A DNA stretch of 64,000 bases from NCBI RefSeq assembly GCF_000980875.1, contig NZ_LAYO01000107.1, positions 1 through 64,000 of the forward strand. Reading direction: 5' to 3'. Of the stretch, positions 55,925-64,000 are shown one piece after another (position 1 is the first letter of the stretch; each line of letters opens with the position of its first letter). The DNA comes from Leucobacter sp. Ag1. Its GTDB lineage: Bacteria; Actinomycetota; Actinomycetes; Actinomycetales; Microbacteriaceae. Made by a program: the position numbers and the translations under genes. Below the pieces are notes generated by a model. The model was not told the DNA's origin and ran no database searches. It saw only the letters and a program-made list of their open reading frames with translations.

Positions 55925-58194
55925 GACGTGCTCGACGCTTCGACGATGCCGCGCCGGATCCGCTTCTTGCCCTCGCGCGCGAGCGCGCCCAGCTCGGTGA
56001 GGCCCGCAGCCGCTCCGGCTTCCGATTCGGCGGCCTGCGCCACCTGATCGAGCAGGTCGATGGTCTGCTTCGCCCAGCGCACGAAGTCGCCCGCGCTCAT
56101 CATCCCGTCTTCCAGGATGCGGGTGAGGGACTGCCCGTTCGCCCAGGCGAACATCGACCAGGCGAGGCCGGCGTGCGGCTGCGCGGTGCGCGGAAGCCGG
56201 TTGCGCTCGGCGAGCTCGTCCAGCTCCTCCCAGAGCTGGATCGTGCGCTCGAACGCGCCGCGGAACGCTCCGGAGGGCAGGCGCCCCTCGGGCTCGTCGT
56301 CGCGCCGGGGCTCATAGCTCAGCGCGCAGCACATCGCCACGACGCCCGAGGCGTCGAGACCGCGCCAGGCATCGCGTCGCAGGCACTCGGCGACGAGCAG
56401 GTCCCGGTCGCCGTAGATCCGGCACAGGATCGTGCCCCAGTCGGTCACGACCAGATCGTCGCTCTGCGCGGATTCCGGCGCCAGGTACTCGAGCTCGGCG
56501 AGCATGTCGACCACGCGGTCGAAGGTGCGGGCGATCGTGCCCGTCCGCGCGGTGATGCGGCGGCGGCCCCGCTCGATCTCACGGCGCAGCTTGCGGGCGC
56601 GTTCTTCCCAGCGGACGCGATCCTTGCCGTGGGCTCGCTTCGCGGCGGCGTCGTAGCCGGCGAGCGAATCCTGCTCGGCGCGGAGCTCGCGCGCGTCGTC
56701 GACCACGGCGCGGTCGGCCTGGAACTGGGCGAACGAGAGCTCGAGCGTCTCGCGCGCCCGCTCGAAGCTCATGCGCTGCAGCAGGTTCACGGCCATGTTC
56801 GGCGTCGGACGGAAGCTCGACTTCACCGGGAACGATCGCGTCGATGCCAGGTGCGCGACCGCTTCGAGGTCGGTGCCGTCGTTCCAGACGACGACCGCGT
56901 GCCCCTCGACGTCGATGCCGCGGCGGCCGGCGCGGCCGGTCAGCTGCGTGTACTCCCCCGAGGTCAGCGGCACGCGCTGCTCGCCGTTGTACTTGTCGAG
57001 CCGCTCGATCACGACCGAGCGGGCCGGCATGTTGATGCCGAGCGCGAGCGTCTCCGTCGCGAACACGAGCTTGACGAGGCGGGATTGGAACAGCTTCTCG
57101 ACGATCGATTTGAAGACGGGGAGCAGGCCGGCGTGGTGCGCCGCGACCCCGCGCTCAAGCGCGGAGCGCCACTCGCTGACGCCGAGCACGCGGAGGTCTT
57201 CGGGATCGAGCCCGTCGAGTTCGCGATCCACGATGCGCCGGATCTCGTCGCGCTCCTCGCGCGTCGTGAGCCGGATGCCCTCGAACAGGCACTGCCGGAC
57301 CGCCTGGTCGCAGCCGTTGCGGCTGAAGATGAAGACGATGCCGGGCAGCAGTCCCGTCTCGTCGAGCGCGCGGGCGATGTCGCCGCGCGAGATCCGGGGC
57401 GAGCGCCGCTGCGGCGGTCGGCCTCGGCTCCGCTCGCGTCCGCGGCCGCCCGGGCGGCCGCCGTCGAGCCGCAGCAGCTCGGGGTTGAGCCGGCCGCGCG
57501 CGGCGAGCTCACCGTCGCGATCGACGAGCAGCGGCATGAGCGCCCGGGTCGTGAGGACGTGCTGGTAGAGCGGCACCGGGCGGTGCTCCGAGAGGATCAC
57601 GTCCGTGTCGCCCCGCACGGCGTGCATCCAGTCGCCGAACTCCTCGGCGTTGGACACCGTCGCGGAGAGCGAGACCAGGCGCACGTGCCGCGGCAGGTGC
57701 AGGATGATCTCCTCCCAGACCGCGCCGCGGAAGCGATCGCCGAGGTAGTGCACCTCGTCGAGCACGACGAAGGCGAGCTCCGTCAGCGCCGCCGACTCGG
57801 CGTAGATCATGTTGCGCAGCACCTCGGTCGTCATGACCACGATGGGCGCATCGCCGCGCAGGTTCACGTCGCCCGTCAGCAGGCCGACCTGATCCTCGCC
57901 GTAGGCGTCGCAGAGCTCGCGGAACTTCTGGTTCGAGAGCGCCTTGATGGGGGCGGTGTAGAAGATGCGCGCGTCGCGCTCCCGCCGGGCGAGGGCGACG
58001 GCGAACTCGGCGACGGTGGTCTTGCCCGAGCCCGTCGGCGCCGCGACGAGCACGCTGCGGCCCGATTCGAGCCGCTCGCACGCGGTGCGCTGGAAGCCGT
58101 CGAGGGGGAAGCCGAGCGACGCGGCGAACGCGTCGAGCGCGGGTAACGATTCGGGCTGCGCCGGCGTCTCCGCGCTCGGGATCGATTCGCTCAC
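55921..58194 (-). CDS. helY: Ski2/Mtr4-like DEAD/H-box helicase (HelY)
   Basis: 757 aa superfamily 2 helicase. Motif I AAPTGSGKTTVAEFAVAL, DEVHYLGDRFRG for motif II (DEVH), SLSATVSNAEE for motif III, IVFIFSRNGCDQAV and the motif VI QLTGRAGRRGID. A Gly/Arg-rich linker (GGRPGGRGRERSRGRP) lies between RecA domains, and a helical C-terminus resembles DSHCT. Probably an RNA helicase in decay or processing. Its GTG overlaps the tatC stop (GTGA), as in the conserved tatC-helY pair. Confidence 0.93.
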   Translation of the reverse strand: MSESIPSAETPAQPESLPALDAFAASLGFPLDGFQRTACERLESGRSVLVAAPTGSGKTTVAEFAVALARRERDARIFYTAPIKALSNQKFRELCDAYGEDQVGLLTGDVNLRGDAPIVVMTTEVLRNMIYAESAALTELAFVVLDEVHYLGDRFRGAVWEEIILHLPRHVRLVSLSATVSNAEEFGDWMHAVRGDTDVILSEHRPVPLYQHVLTTRALMPLLVDRDGELAARGRLNPELLRLDGGRPGGRGRERSRGRPPQRRSPRISRGDIARALDETGLLPGIVFIFSRNGCDQAVRQCLFEGIRLTTREERDEIRRIVDRELDGLDPEDLRVLGVSEWRSALERGVAAHHAGLLPVFKSIVEKLFQSRLVKLVFATETLALGINMPARSVVIERLDKYNGEQRVPLTSGEYTQLTGRAGRRGIDVEGHAVVVWNDGTDLEAVAHLASTRSFPVKSSFRPTPNMAVNLLQRMSFERARETLELSFAQFQADRAVVDDARELRAEQDSLAGYDAAAKRAHGKDRVRWEERARKLRREIERGRRRITARTGTIARTFDRVVDMLAELEYLAPESAQSDDLVVTDWGTILCRIYGDRDLLVAECLRRDAWRGLDASGVVAMCCALSYEPRRDDEPEGRLPSGAFRGAFERTIQLWEELDELAERNRLPRTAQPHAGLAWSMFAWANGQSLTRILEDGMMSAGDFVRWAKQTIDLLDQVAQAAESEAGAAAGLTELGALAREGKKRIRRGIVEASSTS

Positions 58195-59009
58195 GCGGTT
58201 CCGCCGTTCGGTTCGTCGAGGCCGTATTCGGCGAACTCCGCGGCGCGCCGCTTGTCGACGCGCCGGTCGTGGAGCACGGCGATGAGCGCAGCACCCATGT
58301 AGAGGACGATCATCGGAATCGCGAGCAGGAACATGCTCATCACATCGGCGGCGGGCGTCGCGAGTGCCGTGAAGATCAGGATGCAGAGGATCGCGACCCG
58401 CCAGCTCTTGATGATCGATCGCCCGCGCAGCACGCCGATGAAGTTGAGGAGCACGAGGAAGACCGGGAGCACGAAGCCGACGCCGATGGCGAGCATGAGC
58501 TTGATCACGAAGTCGAGGTACTTGCGCGGGTCCATGAACTGCGCGTCCTCGGGCGGCGCGAAGCTCGTGAGCAGGTGCACGATGTTCGGGAAGATGTACC
58601 AACCGGCAAGCGCTCCCAGCAGGAAGAGCGGGACCGCGGTGCCGATGAACGCGACGCCCCAGCGACGCTCCTTCCCGGTGAGGCCCGGGGCGAGGAACGC
58701 CCAGATCTGGTAGAGCCAGACCGGCGAGGAGATGATGATCGCGATGAAGAAGGCGATCTGCAGCTTCAGGTCGAACGCACCCGAGACGTCCTGGTAGGCG
58801 AGCTGGGCATTGCGCCCCTCGCGAGCGATCCGCTCGATCGGGCCTCGCAGCATGTCCCAGACGTAGTCGGAGAGGAACCAGCCCACGACCATGCCGAGCA
58901 CGATCGCGATACCGGCGATCATGAGCCGCTTGCGGAACTCGACGAGGTGGTCGCCGAGGCTCATACGCCCCTCGGGATTGCGTTTGCGGCGGGTCTTCAC
59001 GGGCACCAC
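58191..59009 (-). CDS. tatC: Sec-independent translocase TatC
   Basis: 272 aa, six membrane helices. Recognises twin-arginine signal peptides. The diagnostic N-terminus MSLGDHLVEFRKRLMIAGI and the conserved FxxxE-type motif of the first helix are present, then LAPGLTGKERRW and the last helices (MFLLAIPMIVLYMGAALIAV). The start region has GTG GTG CCC GTG: the first at 59009, the second at 59006 lying 6 nt after TAGACT. No tatA gene lies between pafC and tatC, where it usually is. Confidence 0.96.
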   Translation of the reverse strand: MVPVKTRRKRNPEGRMSLGDHLVEFRKRLMIAGIAIVLGMVVGWFLSDYVWDMLRGPIERIAREGRNAQLAYQDVSGAFDLKLQIAFFIAIIISSPVWLYQIWAFLAPGLTGKERRWGVAFIGTAVPLFLLGALAGWYIFPNIVHLLTSFAPPEDAQFMDPRKYLDFVIKLMLAIGVGFVLPVFLVLLNFIGVLRGRSIIKSWRVAILCILIFTALATPAADVMSMFLLAIPMIVLYMGAALIAVLHDRRVDKRRAAEFAEYGLDEPNGGTA

Positions 59010-59015
59010 GACAGT

Positions 59016-60002
59016 CTAATCCCGCTCGTCGTCGTAGAGTCCGAGAGCCTGCTCCGCCCAGGCGCGCACGGCGGCGCGGGCGCTCTCGGGCGAGACGATC
59101 TCGACCGCGCCGGGCGCCGCCTGCACGAGGGCCACGGCGGTGCCGGGGTACCAGAGGTCGACCGTTGCGTCGGCCCAGCCGTCGTCGCCGACCGGGCCGG
59201 TCTCGAGCCCGAAATCGGCGAGGCGCGGTGCGGCGTCGACGCGCACGCGGATCCGGCCGCGCTGCGCGGCGGGGCTCGATGCGGCGCCCGCGAAGGGCCG
59301 CGGGCGAGGCGTCGCCGAGGCGGTCCGGCTGGCGTCCTCGTCGAGCTCCCGCAGATCGCGCATGCGGTCGATGCGGAACGTGCGCTCCTCGCCGCGCTCC
59401 AGGCAGAAAGCCCGCAGGTACCAGGCGCCCGAGGACTGCCGCAGCTGCAGCGGTTCGACGGAGCGCGCACTCTCGCTGCCCCGCGCATCGCGGTAGGCGA
59501 AGGCCACCCGATGCCCGTTGCCGATCGCGCCGACGAGCAGCGGGATGCGCGCGTCCTGGGGATCCGCGGTGACCGAGAGCGCGCTCGGCGGAGCGGTGTC
59601 GCCGAACGCACCGGCGAGTTTCGCCGCGGTCCGCTCGGCGCGCTCGCGCTCCTCGGCCGGCAGCATGCCGGTCAGCATCTGCAGACCGGCGATGAGCGCC
59701 GCGCGCTCCGCCGCCGAGAACCGGGGCGTGTCGTCGACGGCGACGACGTGCGTGAGGCTCACCAGGTCCTCGTCTTCGAGGGCGGTCCAATCGATGTCGA
59801 ACAGGTCCTCGTGCTGGTAGCTCTGCGTCTCGCCGGGAACGCCGGCGGTGCCGAGGAAGCGGACGAGCTTGCGCAGCAGCGCGGGCTCGACGTCGAAGGT
59901 CTCGGCGAGTTCGGCGACGGGCGTCGGCCCGTGCTCGCGCAGATAGGGCACGAGCGCGAGCAGGAGCACCACGCGGTCGGGCGTCTGGAGCTGGCTGCGC
60001 AT
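59016..60002 (-). CDS. pafC: WYL-domain regulator PafC
   Basis: 328 aa. N-terminal winged helix (PDRVVLLLALVPYLREHGPTPVAELAETFDVEPALLRKLVRFL), then the WYL domain (VAFAYRDARGSESARSVEPLQLRQSSGAWYLRAFCLERGEERTF RIDRM pattern). With PafB it forms the PafBC activator of the RecA-independent DNA-damage response of actinobacteria. The ATG at 60002 overlaps the pafB stop by one base (TGATG). Confidence 0.93.
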   Translation of the reverse strand: MRSQLQTPDRVVLLLALVPYLREHGPTPVAELAETFDVEPALLRKLVRFLGTAGVPGETQSYQHEDLFDIDWTALEDEDLVSLTHVVAVDDTPRFSAAERAALIAGLQMLTGMLPAEERERAERTAAKLAGAFGDTAPPSALSVTADPQDARIPLLVGAIGNGHRVAFAYRDARGSESARSVEPLQLRQSSGAWYLRAFCLERGEERTFRIDRMRDLRELDEDASRTASATPRPRPFAGAASSPAAQRGRIRVRVDAAPRLADFGLETGPVGDDGWADATVDLWYPGTAVALVQAAPGAVEIVSPESARAAVRAWAEQALGLYDDERD

Positions 60003-61072
60003 CAGTCGGTCCCCCGTTCTGCGGAGCCGGCCGCGGGCACCGTGTGCCGCCCGGCGATCCCGCGCAGTTCGGCGATCACCGCGCTGCGCAGCTCGGGCGG
60101 TTCCACGACCGCGACGTCGGCACCGAACGCCGCGAGCTCTTCGGCGAAGGCGCGGTAGTCGAGGGTGCCGAGCTCGAGGCGCACGGTCTCCTCGCACCCG
60201 GGCTCGACCGCGTCCTCGTGCGATGCGGCGCGCGGGCTGAGACGGGCCTCCGCCACGCTGCCGCGGCGCACCTCGAGGGTCGCGCGCTGCACGCGCTCGA
60301 GCCGCAGCAGCTCCTCGATCTCGGCGTCGACCCGATCGCGCAGCGCGGGATCGAAGGACTCGCGCTCGGTGCGCACACCGCCGACGATGCGGGAGAGCAG
60401 GAACACGCGCTCGTCGTCGCGGTCCAGGTCGTGCGCGATGAGGTGCCACCGCCCATCGGCCCGGTGCAGTCGCAGCGGCGCGACGCGGCGTCCGAGCGGA
60501 GCATCGCGGTGCGGCAGCTGGTAGTCGAAGCCCACCACCCGGCCCGCGTCGATGGCGCTCTGCAACGCCGGGGCCGCCGGCTCGGGGATGCCGAGACGCA
60601 GGGAGACCCCGAGGTGCTGCACGTCGAGGCCCGCGCCGAGCGATTCCAGCTTCATCGCGGCGCGCCGGGACTCGGCGGTGAGGCTCCCCTCGCGCCAGGC
60701 CATCGCGGCGAGGCGCAGCAGGGTCAGCTCGCGCTCCGAGAACCGCAGATCGCGCGGCACCTGGAGCAGCTCCTTCGAGATGCGGTAGCGCGTGAGCTGG
60801 GTGTTGCCGGGCTCCTCCGGGGAGTCGATCGTGTCGATCGGGATCCCGATGGCGCGCAGCTGATCCTTGTCGCGCTCGAACTGCCGCTCGAGCGCGTCGG
60901 AGCGCTCACCGTGCTGGTAGCGGTCGGCGTAGCCGTAGACGCTCGACAGCAGCTCGCGCTTGGTCGCGCCCTGCGGGCTCGCGACGAGCGCGAGCACGAG
61001 GCTGAAGACGCGCTGCTCGCCGGGGACCGACGAGCGGGGCGCGCCCGAACGCTGCGATGCTGCTGCGGCCAC
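60002..61072 (-). CDS. pafB: WYL-domain regulator PafB
   Basis: 356 aa. Helix-turn-helix near residues 20-75 (RVFSLVLALVASPQGATKRELLSSVYGYADRY), then the WYL domain (RVAPLRLHRADGRWHLIAHDLDRDDERVFLLSRI) and a C-terminal domain. GTG start at 61072. Lies between the FKBP lipoprotein gene, 3 bp away, and pafC. The typical partners dop, pup and pafA of the Pup system are not adjacent. Confidence 0.93.
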   Translation of the reverse strand: MAAAASQRSGAPRSSVPGEQRVFSLVLALVASPQGATKRELLSSVYGYADRYQHGERSDALERQFERDKDQLRAIGIPIDTIDSPEEPGNTQLTRYRISKELLQVPRDLRFSERELTLLRLAAMAWREGSLTAESRRAAMKLESLGAGLDVQHLGVSLRLGIPEPAAPALQSAIDAGRVVGFDYQLPHRDAPLGRRVAPLRLHRADGRWHLIAHDLDRDDERVFLLSRIVGGVRTERESFDPALRDRVDAEIEELLRLERVQRATLEVRRGSVAEARLSPRAASHEDAVEPGCEETVRLELGTLDYRAFAEELAAFGADVAVVEPPELRSAVIAELRGIAGRHTVPAAGSAERGTD

Positions 61073-61075
61073 GAC

Positions 61076-62008
61076 CTACCCTGCAGCGAGGATGTCGACC
61101 ACGCTGACCGTGGCCTTGCCGCTCGCCTGGGGCTCCATGATGACGACCTGGGACCCGACGCGCAGCCCAGTGAGCTCCTTGCGGAAGGTCACGCCCGACT
61201 GGCTCATCTGCGCCTCGTTGCCGAGGCCGACGGGGCCGGTGGTCCAGGTGTTGTTCTGCTCCTGGCCGTCCCAGTCGACGGTGAGCACCTGGGCGATCAC
61301 GTTGTTGTCGGCGGTCACGCGCAGGCCGTCGCCTTCGATGCGGGTGGCGACCTTGGTCGACTTCGGTGCGGCCTGCGGGGGCAGCACGATGCCGGGACGG
61401 CCCGAGTCGAGGTTGGTCACCGCGGGGAATCCCGAGGGCAGCGTGCCGGGCGACGCGACGTTGCCGGTGTTGCGCACCGCGAGCACGTCGACGATGAACA
61501 CGACCGAACCGCCGGACTTGGCGCCCGACTGCTCGAGCAGCTGCGCGCTCTCCTTCGGCTCCATCGCGACCACGACGCGGTCGCCCGGGGCGGTGCAGCG
61601 GAGGCCGTCGGTGAGCGCCGGAATGCCGCTCCCCTTCTTCAGCAGCACGAACTCGCTCGGGTTCTCGGTGCCCATGCGCTGGCTCTGGTGCACCGTCTGG
61701 CCGGTCTCGGCGTCGATCGCCTGCATGTTGATCGAGAGCAGCGCGCCGTCGCGGGCGACGGTGGTCGAGTCGCCCGTGTGCGACGCGATGGTGCGCTGCG
61801 AGTCGTCGATCGAGACGCCCTTCGGCACGGTCACCTTCGGGACCGAACCGGCCTTGCCCTCGACCTTGACGCTGTTGCTCAGCGACCCCTCGTGGAGCGC
61901 CGGGCCGCAGTCGGTGCGGTCGAGCTGCAGCGCGGAGCTGCACCCGGTGGTCGCACCGACGAGCAGCAGCGCCAGCGCAGCGGTGGCGGGAAGGATGTGA
62001 CGGCGCAT
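61076..62008 (-). CDS. FKBP-like peptidyl-prolyl isomerase lipoprotein
   Basis: 310 aa. Lipobox GATTGCSS after a hydrophobic signal (PATAALALLLV). The mature part carries two FKBP-like modules: residues 130-195 (PSEFVLLKKGSGIPALTDGL ... GDRVVVAMEPKE) and 240-310 (ADNNVIAQVLTVDWDGQEQN ... GLRVGSQVVIMEP). The second closes with the VVDIL strand. Key aromatic pocket residues look weak, so isomerase activity is uncertain. ATG at 62008 with GAGAGG upstream. Head of the pafBC group. Confidence 0.87.
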   Translation of the reverse strand: MRRHILPATAALALLLVGATTGCSSALQLDRTDCGPALHEGSLSNSVKVEGKAGSVPKVTVPKGVSIDDSQRTIASHTGDSTTVARDGALLSINMQAIDAETGQTVHQSQRMGTENPSEFVLLKKGSGIPALTDGLRCTAPGDRVVVAMEPKESAQLLEQSGAKSGGSVVFIVDVLAVRNTGNVASPGTLPSGFPAVTNLDSGRPGIVLPPQAAPKSTKVATRIEGDGLRVTADNNVIAQVLTVDWDGQEQNNTWTTGPVGLGNEAQMSQSGVTFRKELTGLRVGSQVVIMEPQASGKATVSVVDILAAG

Positions 62009-62081
62009 GGAGACCTCTCGAAGCGTTTCTGTCGAACCCCGTCATCCTATCCGGTGCGGGGCTTCGGATACTGTCAGCCGA

Positions 62082-63182
62082 TCACTCGGCGGTGGGCGCG
62101 CCGTCCTCGGCCGCAGCACCGGCAGCGGGGTCCTCGGACCCGCTCGCCCGCTGCGCGGCGAGCTTCTGCGCCTCGCGCGCCTTCTTGCGGAGCACCTTGT
62201 CGCTCTTGCTCCACTGACCGATCGATTCGGGGGTCCACTCGCTCTCGCCGCCCTCGACGAGATCGGGCATCCACGCCGCCATGTCCTCGTCGGTGAACTC
62301 GCCCTTCGACGCGCGACGCTTGAGCTGGGGCAGCTGCGTGCCCGGCGCGAGCCGGCGCGCGGTGATGAGGAAGCCCGTGTGCGCGACCATGCGGTGGTCG
62401 GGGCGCACGGCGAGCCCCTCGACGTGCCAGCCGCGCACCATCGTCTCGGAGGCCTGCGGGTGCGTGTAGAGGCCGCTGCGGCGCAGCTCCTCGGCCACGC
62501 GCGACAGCTGGGTCACGGTCGCGACGTAGCAGATGATCACGCCGCCGGGCTTCAGCGCCTCAGCGGCGACGCCGACGCACTCCCAGGGGGCGAGCATGTC
62601 GAGCACGACCCGGTCGATGCTCCCGGCCTCGCAGGTCGCGGGCAGCACCTCCTGCAGATCGCCCACGGTCACCGACCAGTTGTCGGGAACGGATCCGCTG
62701 AACGCCTCGATGTTCGAGCTCGCGATCTCGGCGAACTCGTCGCGCCGCTCGAACGAGAACAGGCGGCCCTCGCTGCCGATGCCGCGCAGCAGGTGCAGCG
62801 ACAGCGCGCCGGAGCCGACGCCGGCCTCGACGACGCGTGCGCCGGGGAAGATGTCGGCGAGCGACAGGATCTGCGCCGCGTCCTTCGGGTAGACGATCGC
62901 GGCCCCGCGCGGCATCGACATGACGAAGTCGGAGAGCAGCGGGCGCAGTGCCAGGTACTCCTCGTCGTTGCTGTTGCGCAGCACCGAGCCGTCGGGCAGC
63001 CCGACCAGCTCGGAGTGGCGGATCATGCCGCGGTGGCTGTGGAACTCGCCGCCGTCGATGAGCGTGATCGTGTTCAGGCGCCCCTTCGGTCCGGTCAGCT
63101 GCACGCGATCACCGTAGCGGAACGGGCCGCTCAGCGCCGGGCTGGCGTTCTCGGTCTCGGAGCGTTCGTCGTCGCGGCTCAT
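62082..63182 (-). CDS. trmI: tRNA (adenine-58-N1)-methyltransferase
   Basis: 366 aa. Methylates A58 in the T-loop of tRNA. The N-terminal beta domain (GPFRYGDRVQLTGPKGRLNT ... GEFHSHRGMIRH) precedes a Rossmann core with ARVVEAGVGSGALSLHLLRG (SAM site) and DRVVLDMLAPWECVGVAA (DxxxxPW-type motif I end). A disordered Ala/Glu-rich C-terminal tail follows. The ATG at 63182 overlaps the HAD stop in an ATGA junction. In relatives it borders the dop/pup cluster. Confidence 0.95.
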   Translation of the reverse strand: MSRDDERSETENASPALSGPFRYGDRVQLTGPKGRLNTITLIDGGEFHSHRGMIRHSELVGLPDGSVLRNSNDEEYLALRPLLSDFVMSMPRGAAIVYPKDAAQILSLADIFPGARVVEAGVGSGALSLHLLRGIGSEGRLFSFERRDEFAEIASSNIEAFSGSVPDNWSVTVGDLQEVLPATCEAGSIDRVVLDMLAPWECVGVAAEALKPGGVIICYVATVTQLSRVAEELRRSGLYTHPQASETMVRGWHVEGLAVRPDHRMVAHTGFLITARRLAPGTQLPQLKRRASKGEFTDEDMAAWMPDLVEGGESEWTPESIGQWSKSDKVLRKKAREAQKLAAQRASGSEDPAAGAAAEDGAPTAE

Positions 63183-63925
63183 GCGCGGCTTCCCTTCGGG
63201 TCGGACACGAGCGCTTCGCGGGCCGCGGGCTCGGTGATGGTTCGGGGACCGGGAGCGGTCCCGCGGAGTTCGGTGAATGCGCGCGCCACGGCCGCGACGT
63301 CCGCGCCCTCGAGCGAGGCCCACAGCGCGTGCGCGGGCGCGTCGCCCAGCTCGACGAGGTGCGGCAGGCCGATCGCGACGGCGCCGGATGCCGCGGCGGA
63401 GCGGAGCCCCGTCGGCGAGTCCTCGAACGCCAGGCACGCCTCGATGGGCACGCCGAGCGCCGCGGCGCCGCGCAGATAGGGGTCGGGGTGCGGCTTCTCG
63501 TGCGCGACCTCGTCGCCCGCGACGACGGCGCCGAAGGTGCCCGGGGGCAGCAGCTCGGCGACCTGGTCGGCGAGCGAGCGGATCGACATCGTCACGAGGG
63601 CGCACGGTACACCGGCCTCGCGGAGCTCGGCGAGCAGCTCGACCGCGCCGGGGCGCCAGGCCGGCTCCCCCGCGGCGAGCTGCGTCTGCACCTCGCCGGC
63701 CAGTTCCGCCACGATCTCGTCGGCGCTGAGGTCGACGCCGCGCGCGCGGAACAGCTCGGCGGCGTCCCAGAGGCCGGAGCCGATGAGCTGCTCGCGCAGT
63801 TCGGAATCGAGCTCGACCCCGTATCGGGAGAGCATCGCGTCCTCCGCGACGATCCAGAGCGGTTCGGAATCGATGATGGTGCCGTCCATGTCCCACAGCA
63901 CGGCAGCTGGTTGCGCGGTATTCAT
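63179..63925 (-). CDS. HAD-superfamily phosphatase, beta-phosphoglucomutase-like
   Basis: 248 aa. Catalytic DxD in LWDMDGTIIDSEPLW, motif II Thr in ALVTMSIRS, Lys in EKPHPDPYLRGA and the acidic motif IV AFEDSPTGLRSA. Cap type suggests a sugar-phosphate or nucleotide phosphatase (YqaB/GPH-like). The substrate is unknown. ATG at 63925, with TAGACT 8 nt upstream (63939-63934) and no Shine-Dalgarno. First gene of the long minus-strand operon here; what lies beyond 63925 is not seen. Confidence 0.92.
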   Translation of the reverse strand: MNTAQPAAVLWDMDGTIIDSEPLWIVAEDAMLSRYGVELDSELREQLIGSGLWDAAELFRARGVDLSADEIVAELAGEVQTQLAAGEPAWRPGAVELLAELREAGVPCALVTMSIRSLADQVAELLPPGTFGAVVAGDEVAHEKPHPDPYLRGAAALGVPIEACLAFEDSPTGLRSAAASGAVAIGLPHLVELGDAPAHALWASLEGADVAAVARAFTELRGTAPGPRTITEPAAREALVSDPKGSRA

Positions 63926-64000
63926 CGCCGCCCAGTCTATCGAGCGACCGGGGACTATCCTGGTTGGCATCCCGATCCCGGGCCAGCCGCCTCCCCCGGC
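63926..64000. other. Right-edge intergenic sequence
   Basis: 75 bp without a visible gene; carries the putative HAD-gene -10 TAGACT at 63939-63934 (minus). Confidence 0.5.

Overview
The window is a high-GC actinobacterial chromosome segment, most likely from the family Microbacteriaceae (a Leucobacter-like organism is my best guess). The evidence is the gene content and order (glnE-glnA2-map-rnpB, pafBC-tatC-helY-lnt-rbpA, a diheme QcrC with an actinobacterial bc1-aa3 operon, the long GapB-type GAPDH, RbpA, DUF3043) together with heavy GTG use and many apparent leaderless starts. It looks like core chromosome. No phage, insertion sequence, CRISPR array or tRNA gene was found.

Layout. 1-6 kb: start of glnE (cut by the window edge), glnA2, a 67-aa protein, methionine aminopeptidase, RNase P RNA, a flavin reductase-like protein with a divergent ArsR regulator, a zinc-ribbon-family protein and a Nif3-like protein. 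6.8-9.6 kb: methionine ABC transporter metQNI, with a long hairpin between metQ and metN. 9.8-24 kb: GapB-type GAPDH, a universal stress protein, a TIGR01777 epimerase, an M20 peptidase/MFS pair, aspartate dehydrogenase, a Nudix-LOG fusion, a sigma factor lacking its sigma-2 domain, a secreted protein, a KAS III enzyme, acetyltransferases and a MocR/PdxR-type regulator. 24-30 kb: a double-domain cell-surface glycopolymer transferase, trpF, pyridoxal kinase behind a repeated operator-like motif, ybaK and trpD.

30-40 kb is the respiratory locus. ctaE-qcrCAB on the plus strand converges on ctaCDF (minus strand), which is followed by a GNAT gene and a TetR gene. Between the two operons, after a strong terminator, lies about 1.3 kb with no convincing gene, filled with short tandem repeats and hairpins. 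This is the most unusual DNA in the window. The neighbouring TetR gene carries an in-frame 24-bp repeat.

40-54 kb: an HesB-type Fe-S carrier, DUF3043, hisD-nrdR-pyrD, a methyltransferase, an NAD(P)-binding protein, gltBD (glutamate synthase) and a short-chain dehydrogenase. 54-64 kb: rbpA converging on a long tightly packed minus-strand operon, HAD phosphatase-trmI-FKBP lipoprotein-pafB-pafC-tatC-helY-lnt. The Pup-ligation genes (dop, pup, pafA) and tatA that often sit in this order in relatives are not present here.

Themes: nitrogen assimilation (glnA2/glnE, gltBD), amino-acid and vitamin B6 metabolism (metQNI, hisD, trpD, trpF, pdxY) and the bc1-aa3 respiratory supercomplex. I found no convincing new multi-gene system. 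The best leads are the repeat-rich gap, the pdxY operator, the sigma-2-less sigma factor, the Nudix-LOG fusion and the regular TANNNT-6 nt-start geometry of many promoters.
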